From Roseiconus nitratireducens (GTDB lineage: Bacteria; Planctomycetota; Planctomycetia; Pirellulales; Pirellulaceae): a stretch of DNA of 64,000 nt. Made by a program: the position numbers and the translations under genes. This document shows positions 9,002-18,000 of the stretch, piece after piece; the stretch's first letter is position 1; the number at the start of each line of letters is the position of its first letter. Below the pieces are notes generated by a model. The model saw only the letters and a list, made by a program, of their open reading frames with translations. It did not search any database and was not told the DNA's origin. The stretch lies in assembly GCF_008629675.1 (NCBI RefSeq), contig NZ_VWOX01000013.1:62001-126000 (forward strand), written 5' to 3'.

Positions 9002-9439
9002 TCAGGACTTTGAGCGATGTGGCTCCGGCGTCGCCCGGGCGTACACCGCGGCGGGATCCACCAGACGCTCCTCGACGATTTGAAGCCGACCCTCGTCGAC
9101 GCGACGAAAGAAGCAACTTTGGTAGCCTTCGTGGCAAGCGGCCCCGACCTGGTCGACCAACAGCAGGATCGTGTCGCGATCACAATCCAGACGCACCTCC
9201 CGCACACGCTGGCGGTGACCGCTGGTTTCCCCTTTGCGCCACAGGGCTTGGCGGCTGCGGCTGTAGTACACCGCCTGCCCGCTCTCGAGCGTTTCGCGGA
9301 GCGCTTCACGGTTCATCCAAGCCATCATCAACACGCGTTGGGACGTCGCATCCTGGGCGATCACGGGCAACAGACCATCGACCCCGCGGGAAAAATCCGC
9401 GACATCACAAGGATCATCGGTCGGTTCGGGTTCGGTCAC
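9002..9439 (-). CDS. hisI: Phosphoribosyl-AMP cyclohydrolase
   Basis: 145 aa from GTG 9439. Opens the adenine ring of phosphoribosyl-AMP in histidine synthesis. Hallmarks are VLMMAWMNREAL, YYSRSRQALWRKGETSGH, the metal-binding DCDRD and the zinc cysteines in CHEGYQSCFFR. Length fits the single-domain HisI, with no HisE fusion. No other his gene is nearby, so the pathway is dispersed, as is common in planctomycetes. Confidence 0.95.
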   Translation of the reverse strand: MTEPEPTDDPCDVADFSRGVDGLLPVIAQDATSQRVLMMAWMNREALRETLESGQAVYYSRSRQALWRKGETSGHRQRVREVRLDCDRDTILLLVDQVGAACHEGYQSCFFRRVDEGRLQIVEERLVDPAAVYARATPEPHRSKS

Positions 9440-9708
9440 GGCGTGGCACAGCAGGGGAAGCGACGGCGGGCTCCCGCGGGCAGGTTTTCAGCCACCGCAG
9501 GAAGGCGGGACGAGATTATAGGCAGATTTCGGTTAAACGGAACGACCGGCACAAAGTCCGTTCGTCCGCTGGAGTTGAAGTCCGATGTCGGCTCGCGTCG
9601 ATGAAACGATCACGCCGACCCACCATCTCCCGCGGGTTGACTGTTTCCGGGCGTCGGGGCTGCGTCCCGGCATGTCCCCGGCCCTCCCACGCGAATCTCC
9701 AAGCGACC

Positions 9709-10299
9709 ATGAGCTCCACGAAACTCTCCGTGATCCTGCCAGTGCGCGATCGCGAACGCGAAATCACTGGCCGCGTCGAACGTGTCCTGGAAGCCCTGAC
9801 CGGACTGACGCGCGAAGCCGCCGAAGTGGTCGTTGTCGACGACGGAAGCCGCGACGCCACACCTGAAGTTCTGGATGAATTGCGGGCAATTTACCCGCAG
9901 GTCCGCGTCGTTCGGCATTCACGCCCACGCGGGATCGAAGCCGCCGGGCAAACCGGTCTGGAACGCAGCACCGGCGACCTGATCTTCATCCAAGAGTCCG
10001 ACGCCGAAGTCCGCTTGGACGATCTGCAGCGGCTGTTGCGGATGAGCGACGACCCTTCGATCGTTGCCGCGCGAGCGGAAAGTCGGTCGGAGCCGCTGGC
10101 TCCGTCGTTGTTGCGACGCTTGCGCGCGTTCGGTACCAATGCCGATCAACAGGTGCGGCTGCGCAGCGACGACACCCAAAACCGTTCGCTGCAGATGATT
10201 CGGCGACCGCATCTGCAGCGTTTGGCCGGGCCGAAAGGCAATCGATTGCGGTTGGAAGGCGAAACCAAACGCACCGTGACGGTTCAGAACGTCCGTTGA
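9709..10299 (+). CDS. Short family-2 glycosyltransferase-like protein
   Basis: 196 aa from ATG 9709 (MSSTKLSVILPVRD). The N-terminal half matches the GT-A fold of family 2: LSVILPVRDRE, VVVVDDGSRDATPEVL, and then IFIQESDAEVR in place of the usual metal-binding DxD. The C-terminal half (from about residue 125) is basic and does not look like the acceptor-binding part of a full-length enzyme, which is usually 250-350 aa. The degenerate metal motif and short length suggest a non-catalytic or specialised relative. No transmembrane helix is visible. Its neighbours give no pathway clue. Confidence 0.75.
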   Translation: MSSTKLSVILPVRDREREITGRVERVLEALTGLTREAAEVVVVDDGSRDATPEVLDELRAIYPQVRVVRHSRPRGIEAAGQTGLERSTGDLIFIQESDAEVRLDDLQRLLRMSDDPSIVAARAESRSEPLAPSLLRRLRAFGTNADQQVRLRSDDTQNRSLQMIRRPHLQRLAGPKGNRLRLEGETKRTVTVQNVR

Positions 10300-10433
10300 G
10301 CTGGTCCCGACGGTGGGAACGCTTGCTCAAGCGGATCGATGCCGGTGCAGCCGCCTACCTTCGTGCGACGGACAGTCATTCACGTCGCGTGCGCGACCGA
10401 CGCCCCGTCGACTCAATTGCACCGAAGCGTCGC

Positions 10434-11618
10434 TCAGAATGAGCGTTTGATCGAGAATTCCGCGATCCGTTCCAGCGACGTTTTCGATTCACCATCCGGC
10501 AGCACGTCCAACGATGCCAATGCGTCCCGCCGGAAACGTTCGGCGGTCTCCGCCGTGTAGGTTCGAGCATCACTCCGTTCCAGCCACGGCCGAAGGCGAC
10601 TGAATCGCTGATCCGCGGGGCCCTGCAGGATCTGACCGATCCGCTGGCGGTCCTCAGGCGACGATGTTTCCAGTACCCGGATCACGGGTAGCGTCAGTTT
10701 CCCCTGCTCCAAATCGGTCCCCAGCGTCTTTCCGACGGTGGAGTCGTCTCCCCACAGATCCAAATAGTCGTCGGCGATTTGAAATGCGATCCCCAAATTC
10801 GATCCAAAGCCGGCCAACCGCGACACCGTTGCGTCGTCGCAACCGGCTTCGGCGGCCGCCAATGAGCAGGCGACGCGGCAAAGTTCCGCGGTCTTCCCGT
10901 TGATCATCTCAAAGTACGTCGCCTGGTCCAATTCCAGATCGTCGCGGCCGAGCACTTGTCGCAATTCGCCCTCGCAGACGCGTCGCGCGGCCTCGCCCAC
11001 CCACAGGCAGGTGCGGGTGTTGTCCAACGTCGCAGCCAGCCGAAAACTTTGTGCGAACAAATAATCACCCAACAAAATGCTGGTGTGATTGTTCCACAGC
11101 GAATTGATGGTCGGCAGATGCCGCCGCTCGCAAGCGTCGTCCAAAACGTCATCGTGCACTAGCGTTGCCGTATGCACCATCTCCAACACGGTGGCGATCA
11201 CGACGTTGGCCGGGGTGATCGGGCCGAATGCGCGCGCGATCAGCAAATGCATCGCCGGACGCAGTCGTTTACCTCCGAGTTGCACACCGTGACGCAGTAA
11301 GGACGCCACCGCTTCGTAGCCGCTTTGCAATTCGTTGCGGAGGGTTGTTTCGACGTCGGCCAACGGTCGCAGGATGGGGCGATAAAGCGACGTCAACAAC
11401 GCACTGCTTTCCACCGAGACGGAACCGCCGCGCTGACGACGACCCTCACCGGACTCGCCCGCAGCTTGTTGATGGCCTGTCGCCCCCGCGGCATCTCGAC
11501 GCGGCAGGGTCGGTTCGGACGACCGAGCTCCTGTTTCCGTGCCTGAGCTTGCACGCCGTTCAGCCGAACCATCCGGCTGAGTGACAGACTGATTGTGAAA
11601 CGTGGCGGATGAGTCCAT
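10434..11618 (-). CDS. Polyprenyl diphosphate synthase (trans-isoprenyl)
   Basis: 394 aa from ATG 11618; an upstream ATG at 11651 is possible. Elongates allylic prenyl diphosphates with IPP, probably making the quinone side chain. The first aspartate-rich motif is LVHDDVLDDA after GGKRLRPAMHLL; the second is FQIADDYLDLWGD followed by GKTLGTDLEQGKLTLP. Together these are the signature of octaprenyl/heptaprenyl synthases. The first about 75 residues are a hydrophilic, Gly/Arg/Ser-rich extension not found in the core family. Chain length cannot be read from the sequence. Confidence 0.9.
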   Translation of the reverse strand: MDSSATFHNQSVTQPDGSAERRASSGTETGARSSEPTLPRRDAAGATGHQQAAGESGEGRRQRGGSVSVESSALLTSLYRPILRPLADVETTLRNELQSGYEAVASLLRHGVQLGGKRLRPAMHLLIARAFGPITPANVVIATVLEMVHTATLVHDDVLDDACERRHLPTINSLWNNHTSILLGDYLFAQSFRLAATLDNTRTCLWVGEAARRVCEGELRQVLGRDDLELDQATYFEMINGKTAELCRVACSLAAAEAGCDDATVSRLAGFGSNLGIAFQIADDYLDLWGDDSTVGKTLGTDLEQGKLTLPVIRVLETSSPEDRQRIGQILQGPADQRFSRLRPWLERSDARTYTAETAERFRRDALASLDVLPDGESKTSLERIAEFSIKRSF

Positions 11619-11816
11619 TGGATCGCGCTGCGTGGCGGCAAAGGATAGCAAGGAAGCCGAAACTCTAATGCGAAATCAACCGCACGTCAGCGAGGGGGGC
11701 AACCCGGCAACCGGTCAATTTTGCAAAACGCGGTCGATCGTCGCGGATTCCCCGCAGTCGAAGCGCCGCCGAATGCCGTCGCCGGTGTTGGCACTCGGCC
11801 CGCCGAATCGAGACGG

Positions 11817-12335
11817 TCACGACGGTGAGGCGAGGAAGTCGCCCGAGGCGCCGCCGCGTTTTTCCAGCAACCGCGTCGGTCCGATTCGCATTTGGCGATC
11901 AACCGACTTGAGCATGTCGTAGATTGCCAGCGTGCCGAGGCTGGCTCCGGTCATGGCTTCCATTTCGATTCCGGTCTTGCCGGTCGTGCGACAGGTGACG
12001 CGGCATTGCAGCCGGTGCTCGATGGGATCCGATTCCGGCCCGTCCGCGGTTTGCGGGTCAGAAGGCAGCCATTGGAAGTCCACCTTGACCGACTCGATGG
12101 GGATCGCATGGCACAGGGGGATCAGGTGGGCGGTCCATTTCGTGGCGCCGATCGCCGCGATCCGGGCGACCGCCAGGACATCGCCTTTGCGTCCGGAACC
12201 TTGCCGAACCGTTGCAGCCGCGGCGGCGTTCATCACGATCTCCGACGCCGCGGTGGCCACCCGGTGGGTGTCGGGTTTACCGGAGACATCCACCATGTGG
12301 ACGTTCCCTTGGTCATCGAAGTGGTTGGATGCCAT
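11817..12335 (-). CDS. moaC: Cyclic pyranopterin monophosphate synthase (MoaC)
   Basis: 172 aa. Second step of molybdenum cofactor synthesis. Recognised by HMVDVSGKPDTHRVA at the N-terminus, KGDVLAVARIAAIGATKWTA-type segments, the LIPLCHAIPIESV motif containing the catalytic Cys-His, and MEAMTGASLGTLAIYDMLKSVD. Length is normal for MoaC, with a short insertion around residue 95 (SDPQTADGPESD). It stands alone here; moaA and the other moa genes are not in the window. Confidence 0.95.
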   Translation of the reverse strand: MASNHFDDQGNVHMVDVSGKPDTHRVATAASEIVMNAAAAATVRQGSGRKGDVLAVARIAAIGATKWTAHLIPLCHAIPIESVKVDFQWLPSDPQTADGPESDPIEHRLQCRVTCRTTGKTGIEMEAMTGASLGTLAIYDMLKSVDRQMRIGPTRLLEKRGGASGDFLASPS

Positions 12336-12440
12336 CGGGCTGATGCAGGCGGCTGGAAGTCGAGTGGGATAACGGCGTTCGGCAGTTTAGCCGGCCGGTG
12401 ACCGACGGTGAATGCGCGTCGCTCACGAGTTCATCCCCGG

Positions 12441-12675
12441 CTGGCGGAGCCGGCGGTACAGTGCGTTCCCGGGCGGGAGCCCGGGAACGAGGGAGCATTG
12501 CGCTAAGTGGCTGGCGGAGCCAGCGGTACAGTGCGTTCCCGGGCGGGAGCCCGGGAACGAGGAGCATTGCGCTGAGGGGCTGGCGGAGCCAGCGGTACAG
12601 TGCGTTCCCGGGCGGGAGTCCGGGAACGAGGGAGCGGTGGTTCTCCTGGTTCCAAGGCTCCCGCCTTGGAACCCG
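12441..12675. repeat. Palindromic tandem array A (about 70-bp period)
   Basis: Three units begin CTGGCGGAGCC at 12441, 12511 and 12580. Each contains two hairpins: GCTGGCGGAGCCAGC, and GTTCCCGGG-CGGGA-GCCCGGGAAC. The array is closed by an inverted GGTTCCAAGGC / GCCTTGGAACC element at about 12649-12674. Closely related elements recur at 49068-49290 and 60173-60546, so this is a dispersed repeat family. Confidence 0.85.
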
Positions 12676-12724
12676 CTGACTTTCAGGCTCTGCCTGACGG
12701 TTTGGCGGGTTACCGTCGGCGCAT

Positions 12725-12767
12725 AAAAAAACGCCACACATCTGCGGGAAATGTGTGGCGCCTTTTT
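12725..12767 (-). terminator. Rho-independent terminator of the HTH-receiver gene
   Basis: A perfect 10-bp stem, CGCCACACAT (12732-12741) with ATGTGTGGCG (12751-12760), has a 9-nt loop. On the minus strand it is followed by a run of seven T. It lies about 55 nt after the stop of the HTH-receiver gene. A shorter T-run on the other side could also stop plus-strand transcription. Confidence 0.9.
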
Positions 12768-12820
12768 AATGGTCTTGGCGGCGATCAGTTGCTGCCTGGC
12801 GGAAGCCGGGCAGACATCAA

Positions 12821-13393
12821 TCACACCAATTCCTTCTTCGTCCCAACGAGCGTTCGAAGTCGTTCAGCCAACAAGTGGGCGTCGAACGGCTTTTTGAACG
12901 TTTCGTTGATGCTGCTGCGATCGAAACTCATCGGCTGGCCGTCATCGGGCAGCAACGCGATCAGAATCACATCGGTGAAGTCGGCATTCTTACGCAAGTT
13001 CTGACAAATCTGAACTGCTTCGATCTTACCGATCGAAAAGTCGACAATGATGCAATCGGGTGTGAAGCTCTCGGCTTGAATTCCGGCTTCAAAACCGCTG
13101 GCCGCAACTGCGACTTTGAACGATTTCTCCGGCGGCAATTCACGCTTCAAGTTTTCGATCAATACTTGGTCCTGGGCGACGATCAGGCACTTGGCCATCG
13201 CTTCGTCTTCCAGGTCACCCAACGGCATACCGTGCTCCTTCAGGAACTTGATCAGGTATTCACGCGGAATACGACGATCTTGCGATCCCGGGATACGGTA
13301 GCCCTTCAGTCGTCCCGAATCGAACCACTTGGAAACGGTTCGCGGTGCGACTTTGCAAATCTTGGCGACCTGTCCAGTCGTAAAGACCTTCAT
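12821..13393 (-). CDS. Helix-turn-helix / receiver-like fusion protein
   Basis: 190 aa, cytoplasmic. Residues 1-55 are an excisionase/MerR-like DNA-binding domain (FTTGQVAKICKVAPRTVSKWFDSGRLKGYR, then RRIPREYLIKFL). Residues about 67-185 have the fold pattern of a response-regulator receiver: CLIVAQD, the candidate phospho-acceptor Asp118 in IIVDFS, and the Lys of FKKPF. The usual acidic pair is reduced to one Asp (AQD instead of DDD), and the conserved Thr/Ser strand reads LIALLP. Phosphorylation may therefore be weak or absent. DNA-binding before receiver is the reverse of the usual response-regulator order. It is monocistronic, with its own strong terminator. No histidine kinase is nearby. 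Confidence 0.85.
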   Translation of the reverse strand: MKVFTTGQVAKICKVAPRTVSKWFDSGRLKGYRIPGSQDRRIPREYLIKFLKEHGMPLGDLEDEAMAKCLIVAQDQVLIENLKRELPPEKSFKVAVAASGFEAGIQAESFTPDCIIVDFSIGKIEAVQICQNLRKNADFTDVILIALLPDDGQPMSFDRSSINETFKKPFDAHLLAERLRTLVGTKKELV

Positions 13394-13984
13394 ATCAGGC
13401 TCTCCATAACGCCTCGTTGATTATTCCCTCGAACAATGGTGCGTCGGTACCCAATGTTCTCATGGCCTTGGTCATTCGACTTGCCGCACTCACCGCACCG
13501 CCGGCTCCAACCAACCGGTCCTGAACGGATGGCCGGATTGGCTGACGTTTCGGTGGATTCAGTGTGCCGCAAACCAAACGCTGGGTCAGGCCACCCGGCT
13601 CACATCCTGTGACGCTTGCCGAACGGGATCACTTGCTAGGTTTCAAACGGACGCAAACGAAGCGGTTGCTCGCTTGCTGGGGTAGATGCCGAGACGTCCG
13701 GCGACCAACGCCCAACGTTCCCGATGTGATTGGTAGTGATCGAACGATGGGTGTTGTCGCTCGACCTGCAATCACAGGAACGTTCGGCTATAGTCGCCGT
13801 CGGCCTCCGTCACGGCGGACCGCTCAAGTTGAGCGAAACCGTCAACGGATGCTTTCCCAGAATCCCCCCTGGGTGAATCGCGATTCGGCTGCCACCAGCT
13901 CACCAGCCCCCGGTCGGTTGTTACCGCGGCGGCGAGTGAACTCAGTCGAAATTCCTCGATCCGAGAGATAGTGTCGAGCAAAAC

Positions 13985-14004
13985 CGCCCTAATTCTTTAG
14001 GGCG
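13985..14004. terminator. Orphan hairpin CGCCCTAA/TTAGGGCG
   Basis: A perfect 8-bp stem, CGCCCTAA (13985-13992) with TTAGGGCG (13997-14004), has a 4-nt loop, with TTTA on one side and AAAA on the other. It has the look of a small bidirectional terminator, yet no annotated gene ends here. Confidence 0.45.
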
Positions 14005-14088
14005 TTTACAAGGGAACAAGCGGCATTGTCGGATCGACACTCCGCGACCCCATCGACCGCCCGGTTACGCAAGACTGGGCCAACGTGA

Positions 14089-14132
14089 AAACCCCGCGTT
14101 TCATCATGTTTAGACGCACAAAGCCGGGGTTT
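14089..14132. terminator. Orphan hairpin AAACCCCG/CGGGGTTT
   Basis: Arms AAACCCCG (14089-14096) and CGGGGTTT (14125-14132) enclose 28 nt, within which GCGT/ACGC can extend the stem. The A-rich and T-rich arm ends are terminator-like in both directions. No gene end is adjacent. Confidence 0.4.
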
Positions 14133-14311
14133 CGTTGCCCTCGCGGGAAGAAATTTCGCAAAAAAAAATCTTTTCATAAAGTCGATCTGGCCGCTGCGGC
14201 GGTCTGGACAACCACCTGTTTTCACCTTCAGCTGCCCCCAGACGAGACACGTCCCGCCGCGTCTTGAAACGCCTCGACCCGCCCCTGGAAACTCCAAGAG
14301 AAAGCTGCCTC

Positions 14312-15403
14312 ATGCACGATTCCGCACGTCGCTTTTTTGAACAAGCCATCGCCACCCCGAGTCCTTCCGGCTACGAGGAGCCGATCCAGCGATTGGTTCG
14401 CGATTACATCACCGGACATGCCGACGTGGTACGCGTCGACGTGCACGGCAATCTGATCGCTGAATCCGGTCCCCAGGACGGCCCCAGACTGCTGTACGCC
14501 GGGCACTGCGATCAGATCGGCATGCTGGTCTCTTACATCGACGAACTGGGGTATGTCTACGCGCAGACCATCGGCGGCTGGGACCCCCAACAACTGGTCG
14601 GCCAGGCCATGTCGATTTGGACCGCCGGGGGTGAAGTGCCCGCCGTGATCAGCCGCAAGCCGATCCACCTGTTGACGCAGAAGGAACGCGGCGAAGTCGT
14701 TCAACTGGAAGAGCTGTGGTTGGATATCGGCGCGGCATCGGCCGACCAGGCCGCGGCCGCCATCCGCATCGGTGACCCGGTCACCCTGGATCTGCGGTTG
14801 CGCCCATTGATGAACCACATCGTTTCCGGACCCGGGATGGACAACAAATCCGGAATGTGGACCGTGATCGAAGCCCTGCGACGTGCGACGGACAGGTCGT
14901 CTGGTGGCGAGGGGGATGGCGGACTGCATTGCCACCTGCACAGCGTTTCGACGGTTCAGGAGGAAATCGGGCTTCGCGGCGCCAAGACCGCCGCCGGGGG
15001 CATCAACCCCGATGTCGCCATCGCTGTCGACGTGACCCACGCGTCGGATTGCCCGACGATCGATAAGAACCGGCAAGGTGACATCAAGTTGGGCGGCGGC
15101 CCGGTGATTTTCCGCGGCCCCAACATCAACCCCAAGGTCGCAGCGCGGCTGATCGAACTGGCCGAAGCCAACAGCATCCCCTACCAGCTTGCCGCGATCG
15201 GGCGCGCGACGCCCAACGATGCCAACGTCCTGCAGCTGCACGGCGGTGGCGTGGCCACGGGGCTGATCGCCATCCCCAACCGCTACATGCATTCCGCCGT
15301 CGAAGCGATCTCGCTGGACGATATCGATCATGTCGCCGAGCTGCTGGCCGAATTCGCGTTGGCCCTTCGCGGGGACGACGATTTCATCCCCTCGGCTCCC
15401 TGA
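14312..15403 (+). CDS. M42-family metallopeptidase (glutamyl aminopeptidase type)
   Basis: 363 aa from ATG 14312, with AGAGAAAG just upstream. A cytoplasmic dizinc aminopeptidase of the M42 type. Visible metal/catalytic elements are PSPSGYEEP at the N-terminus, the His of YAGHCDQIG, the bridging Asp of GPGMDNKSG, the Glu-Glu of TVQEEIGLRGA, the Asp of VDVTHASD, and the C-terminal His in IPNRYMHS. M42 enzymes form large tetrahedral assemblies that trim peptides. Substrate preference cannot be read from sequence. It stands alone between unrelated genes. Confidence 0.92.
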   Translation: MHDSARRFFEQAIATPSPSGYEEPIQRLVRDYITGHADVVRVDVHGNLIAESGPQDGPRLLYAGHCDQIGMLVSYIDELGYVYAQTIGGWDPQQLVGQAMSIWTAGGEVPAVISRKPIHLLTQKERGEVVQLEELWLDIGAASADQAAAAIRIGDPVTLDLRLRPLMNHIVSGPGMDNKSGMWTVIEALRRATDRSSGGEGDGGLHCHLHSVSTVQEEIGLRGAKTAAGGINPDVAIAVDVTHASDCPTIDKNRQGDIKLGGGPVIFRGPNINPKVAARLIELAEANSIPYQLAAIGRATPNDANVLQLHGGGVATGLIAIPNRYMHSAVEAISLDDIDHVAELLAEFALALRGDDDFIPSAP

Positions 15404-15527
15404 ATCGGCACAGCTGAATCGGCGCGGGGGCTCAGACGACACGCCGCCGGGCGGTGGGCGGCGCAGGCCGGTGCTGGCGAGTACTGCTGGCGAGTACTGC
15501 TGGCGGGGACGACGCCGTGCGTCCGCG

Positions 15528-16445
15528 CTACGGAACGACTCGCTGCAATCGGTCCAGCGGGACGTAGAACCGGACATACCGGTGGCCATCGCTGAACCGT
15601 TCGCCGGCGGAATTGGGTACCAAGACGGTGGCCCGTCGGGTGATCCGATTGACCCGCCCCTGCAGCCGGTGCCCGTCGTGGTGAAAGGCGACGTGGTCTC
15701 CGACGCGAATGTTGAACCGCACCGCCGCCCGCTCACGCTGCGTGATCAGGTTGTGTTGGTAGTCGGTGTGCCCGAAATAACGCTTGGCAATCGACTGGAA
15801 TCTCGCCTCGCTGCAATTGCCGTCGTTCCAGATCAGCATTTCGACCAGGTGCACCAATTCGTGCTCGGCGATCCGCTGCATCGCTTCCAACCGATCCCGG
15901 CACAAACAGCCAGCGACTTCCACCGGACGAGAGACATCTTCAAAGGTTTGAAACAGCAGCGTGCTGGAGAGCACCAATTCGAAACTGCGGATTCCGTCGT
16001 ACTTGCCTTCGGGGTACTGCGTCACCAGTTTGCCCGCAACGCTGGTCATGCGGGAGGAAATGCCAAAGGAAACACCTTCGGCGGTCGCGGTCGGCAGAAT
16101 CTTGCCGCCGAAGTAACGATCGTCGTACATCCGGATCATCCGCGCGACGTCGTCGCGGCCGATCTTGCGAAAATTCGGCCCGTCAATCGAGCGGCTGGTC
16201 ATCAGCATCTGTTCGTGTATTTCGCGCCGCCATTGCTCCCGCTGGTGTGCCGAGAATTCTCGCAGAGCGACTTCACCGGCCAGCTGGCTTAGCCGCTGCG
16301 GATCTCGGGGCCGAATCGCTGCGGCAGTGGTACCGGCGGAGTCGTGCCCGCGACGGGCCGCGACCGAAGTCGCAGGCAGCGTCCGGCGGGGCACGGTGTG
16401 CTTGGCTTTCGTGTGCTGAGCTTTCGTGTGCTTGGGTTTCGACAT
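15528..16445 (-). CDS. SprT-like zinc metallopeptidase-fold protein
   Basis: 305 aa from ATG 16445. The centre contains a gluzincin-like HELVHLVEML motif (HExxH) preceded by MQRIA, plus YFGGKILP and a downstream GHTDYQHN segment. This order (RYFGGxL, then HExxH, then a downstream H) is that of SprT/Spartan-like proteins. The N-terminus is Lys/His/Thr-rich repeats (KHTKAQHTKAKHT) and is probably disordered. The C-terminal about 60 residues (GDHVAFHHDGHRLQGRVNRITRRATVLV) look like a small SH3-like beta barrel. No signal peptide is visible, so it is likely cytoplasmic. Function beyond a putative protease is unknown. Confidence 0.75.
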   Translation of the reverse strand: MSKPKHTKAQHTKAKHTVPRRTLPATSVAARRGHDSAGTTAAAIRPRDPQRLSQLAGEVALREFSAHQREQWRREIHEQMLMTSRSIDGPNFRKIGRDDVARMIRMYDDRYFGGKILPTATAEGVSFGISSRMTSVAGKLVTQYPEGKYDGIRSFELVLSSTLLFQTFEDVSRPVEVAGCLCRDRLEAMQRIAEHELVHLVEMLIWNDGNCSEARFQSIAKRYFGHTDYQHNLITQRERAAVRFNIRVGDHVAFHHDGHRLQGRVNRITRRATVLVPNSAGERFSDGHRYVRFYVPLDRLQRVVP

Positions 16446-16510
16446 CCTGATTCTCACCGAGACATGAATGCGAGGATTCTAGCCGATCGACGGGATCACG
16501 ACGTGGGCAA

Positions 16511-17827
16511 TCACTCGGCCGTGACGGTGACCTGGTAGCCCCCCCGGTTGTTCCCGCGGTCTCCCAAGTGGTCGTTGATCCGAAACAGCAGCCAACAGTG
16601 GCAATCGATCACCAAATCCAAACGCGACGTGACCGGCTGGACCCGCAGTGGTTCCAGAAAGTCGCTCTCTTCGGTCGCATTGGGCAGGACGCAAAGCAGC
16701 AATTGGCCCAGCGGGCGATCCATCGCGTAGTGGATGGTCACCCCCGGCGGCTCGCTGACCCAGGGCCGAGGCTCTTCCGCCAGGGTGCAGCGTCCTTCGG
16801 GAGTGATCGAAAGACGCGTCCCGGGGGCGAACCGGCCGCCCAGCGATTGCCATCCGGTGTCGGCTTGGATCGTTTTGTGGATCGGCGACCCGTTCCAGAC
16901 GCCGTCCTTGATCGACAGCGGCACCCGTTCTTCCTGCCAATCAAATCCGTAGTCGAGTGTCGCGGTCAGCAATCGCCAGCGGGCCTGGACGATCGGCCAT
17001 GCCGAACCGATCTGGCGTCGCAGAATCGCTGAGAACGCCTCGCTGGGATCGTCACCCCGTCGCGCCGCCCGCAGCAGTGTCGGACGATACTCGGGATACT
17101 CCGCCAGCAACATCACCGCCGCCCAGCTCCAACCGTACGCTTCCACGTCGCTGTTCAATTCTCGCGGGTACGCCAAAACTGATTCCAGCGTCGGGACTCG
17201 GTTTTCCTCGCGTCGCTGCGACATCCGTTTGAAGCGTCCCCAGTAAGGAACGGCGTCGCGCGACTGGGGGACGATTCCGATCTGAACGTCCCGGCCGACG
17301 CCGCGATGCACCGAAAGCATTTCGGCCATGCCTTCGGCGAACCAGGACGGGCCTGCCCCGCCGAACTGATCAATCGCCAACGCGTGGACGCCTTCGTGCA
17401 GCAGCAGGTGGCGTGTGTAGTAGTCGCTCGGTTGGCGGTTGACCCACAGGTTCCCGGCGCTGGCAAAACCGAAGGGGAAATTGAGTTCCGCGGGCAGGTC
17501 GCCCGATTGTCGAAACAATTCGCTCTCGCGGATCACGAACGCGTCGACCGACCAGGAATCCAGCGTTCCGGCGGGCAATTCAAAGAATCGCTCCCACTGC
17601 GGCACGGCCGCATCGAACGTTTCCACCAACTCTTGCAAGGACGCTTCGGAGCCCTCATCCGCTTTTAGGGTGATGTGTTTGCCGCGAATGGTTTGAAACG
17701 GTGTCTCTGCCGTCGCGGGGACAACGAACATCACCACTGCCAGAATTCCCCAGGCGCTCACCGCCCGGAGACCGGCGCCCAGGACCCGCCGCCCGGCCCG
17801 TTGGGGGTGTCGCAATGACCACGTCAC
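16511..17827 (-). CDS. Secreted peptidase MA/DUF1570-like metallohydrolase
   Basis: 438 aa from GTG 17827, chosen because GGAG sits about 5 nt upstream and the signal peptide (RRVLGAGLRAVSAWGILAVVMFVVPATAE) follows. The open frame continues to 18013 but would then overlap the divergent gene. The mature protein has LLLHEGVHALAIDQFGG, an HExxH zinc motif, followed by the gluzincin-type glutamate region WFAEGMAEML. That is the pattern of collagenase-like peptidase MA and DUF1570 proteins. The C-terminal about 120 residues form a separate beta-rich segment. It is expected to act in the periplasm or outside. Substrate unknown. Confidence 0.75.
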   Translation of the reverse strand: MTWSLRHPQRAGRRVLGAGLRAVSAWGILAVVMFVVPATAETPFQTIRGKHITLKADEGSEASLQELVETFDAAVPQWERFFELPAGTLDSWSVDAFVIRESELFRQSGDLPAELNFPFGFASAGNLWVNRQPSDYYTRHLLLHEGVHALAIDQFGGAGPSWFAEGMAEMLSVHRGVGRDVQIGIVPQSRDAVPYWGRFKRMSQRREENRVPTLESVLAYPRELNSDVEAYGWSWAAVMLLAEYPEYRPTLLRAARRGDDPSEAFSAILRRQIGSAWPIVQARWRLLTATLDYGFDWQEERVPLSIKDGVWNGSPIHKTIQADTGWQSLGGRFAPGTRLSITPEGRCTLAEEPRPWVSEPPGVTIHYAMDRPLGQLLLCVLPNATEESDFLEPLRVQPVTSRLDLVIDCHCWLLFRINDHLGDRGNNRGGYQVTVTAE

Positions 17828-18000
17828 CGTTCTCCGGTAGGATTGGTCGTTTGCGGACCGCAAGGGTGGCGAGGGTTGACCGGCAGGCGTTTGAACCGCT
17901 GTGGGCTGACCGGCCGGCACCTGCGCCGCCGATTCATCCGACCCGGCCGGAATCATCCGCCGGCGTCGGTCCATCAAGCGATACGAATCTTGGAAGGTCG

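Larger units (their letters stand above)
12336..12820. other. Non-coding stretch: repeat array plus terminator
   Basis: About 485 bp between the moaC start and the HTH-receiver gene stop. It holds the tandem palindromic array at 12441-12675 and the terminator at 12725-12767, annotated separately. Frames crossing it translate to near-identical repeated peptides on both strands and are not genes. Confidence 0.7.
13394..14311. other. 0.9-kb stretch without a recognisable gene
   Basis: No convincing coding sequence lies between the HTH-receiver gene (minus) and the M42 peptidase (plus). The frame at 13564-13971 is Arg/Pro-rich and unlike any protein I know. The stretch contains two hairpins (13985-14004 and 14089-14132) and an A-tract followed by TTTTCATAAAG at about 14158-14182, which may belong to the peptidase promoter. 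A small RNA could sit here, but nothing proves it. Confidence 0.5.

Noticed and set aside
13564..13971. 135-codon frame in the 13.4-14.3 kb gap
   Set aside because: Arg/Pro/Thr-rich with no domain and no ribosome-binding site.
14228..15736. 502-codon minus frame opposite the M42 peptidase
   Set aside because: Shadow frame; the plus strand carries all M42 metal motifs.
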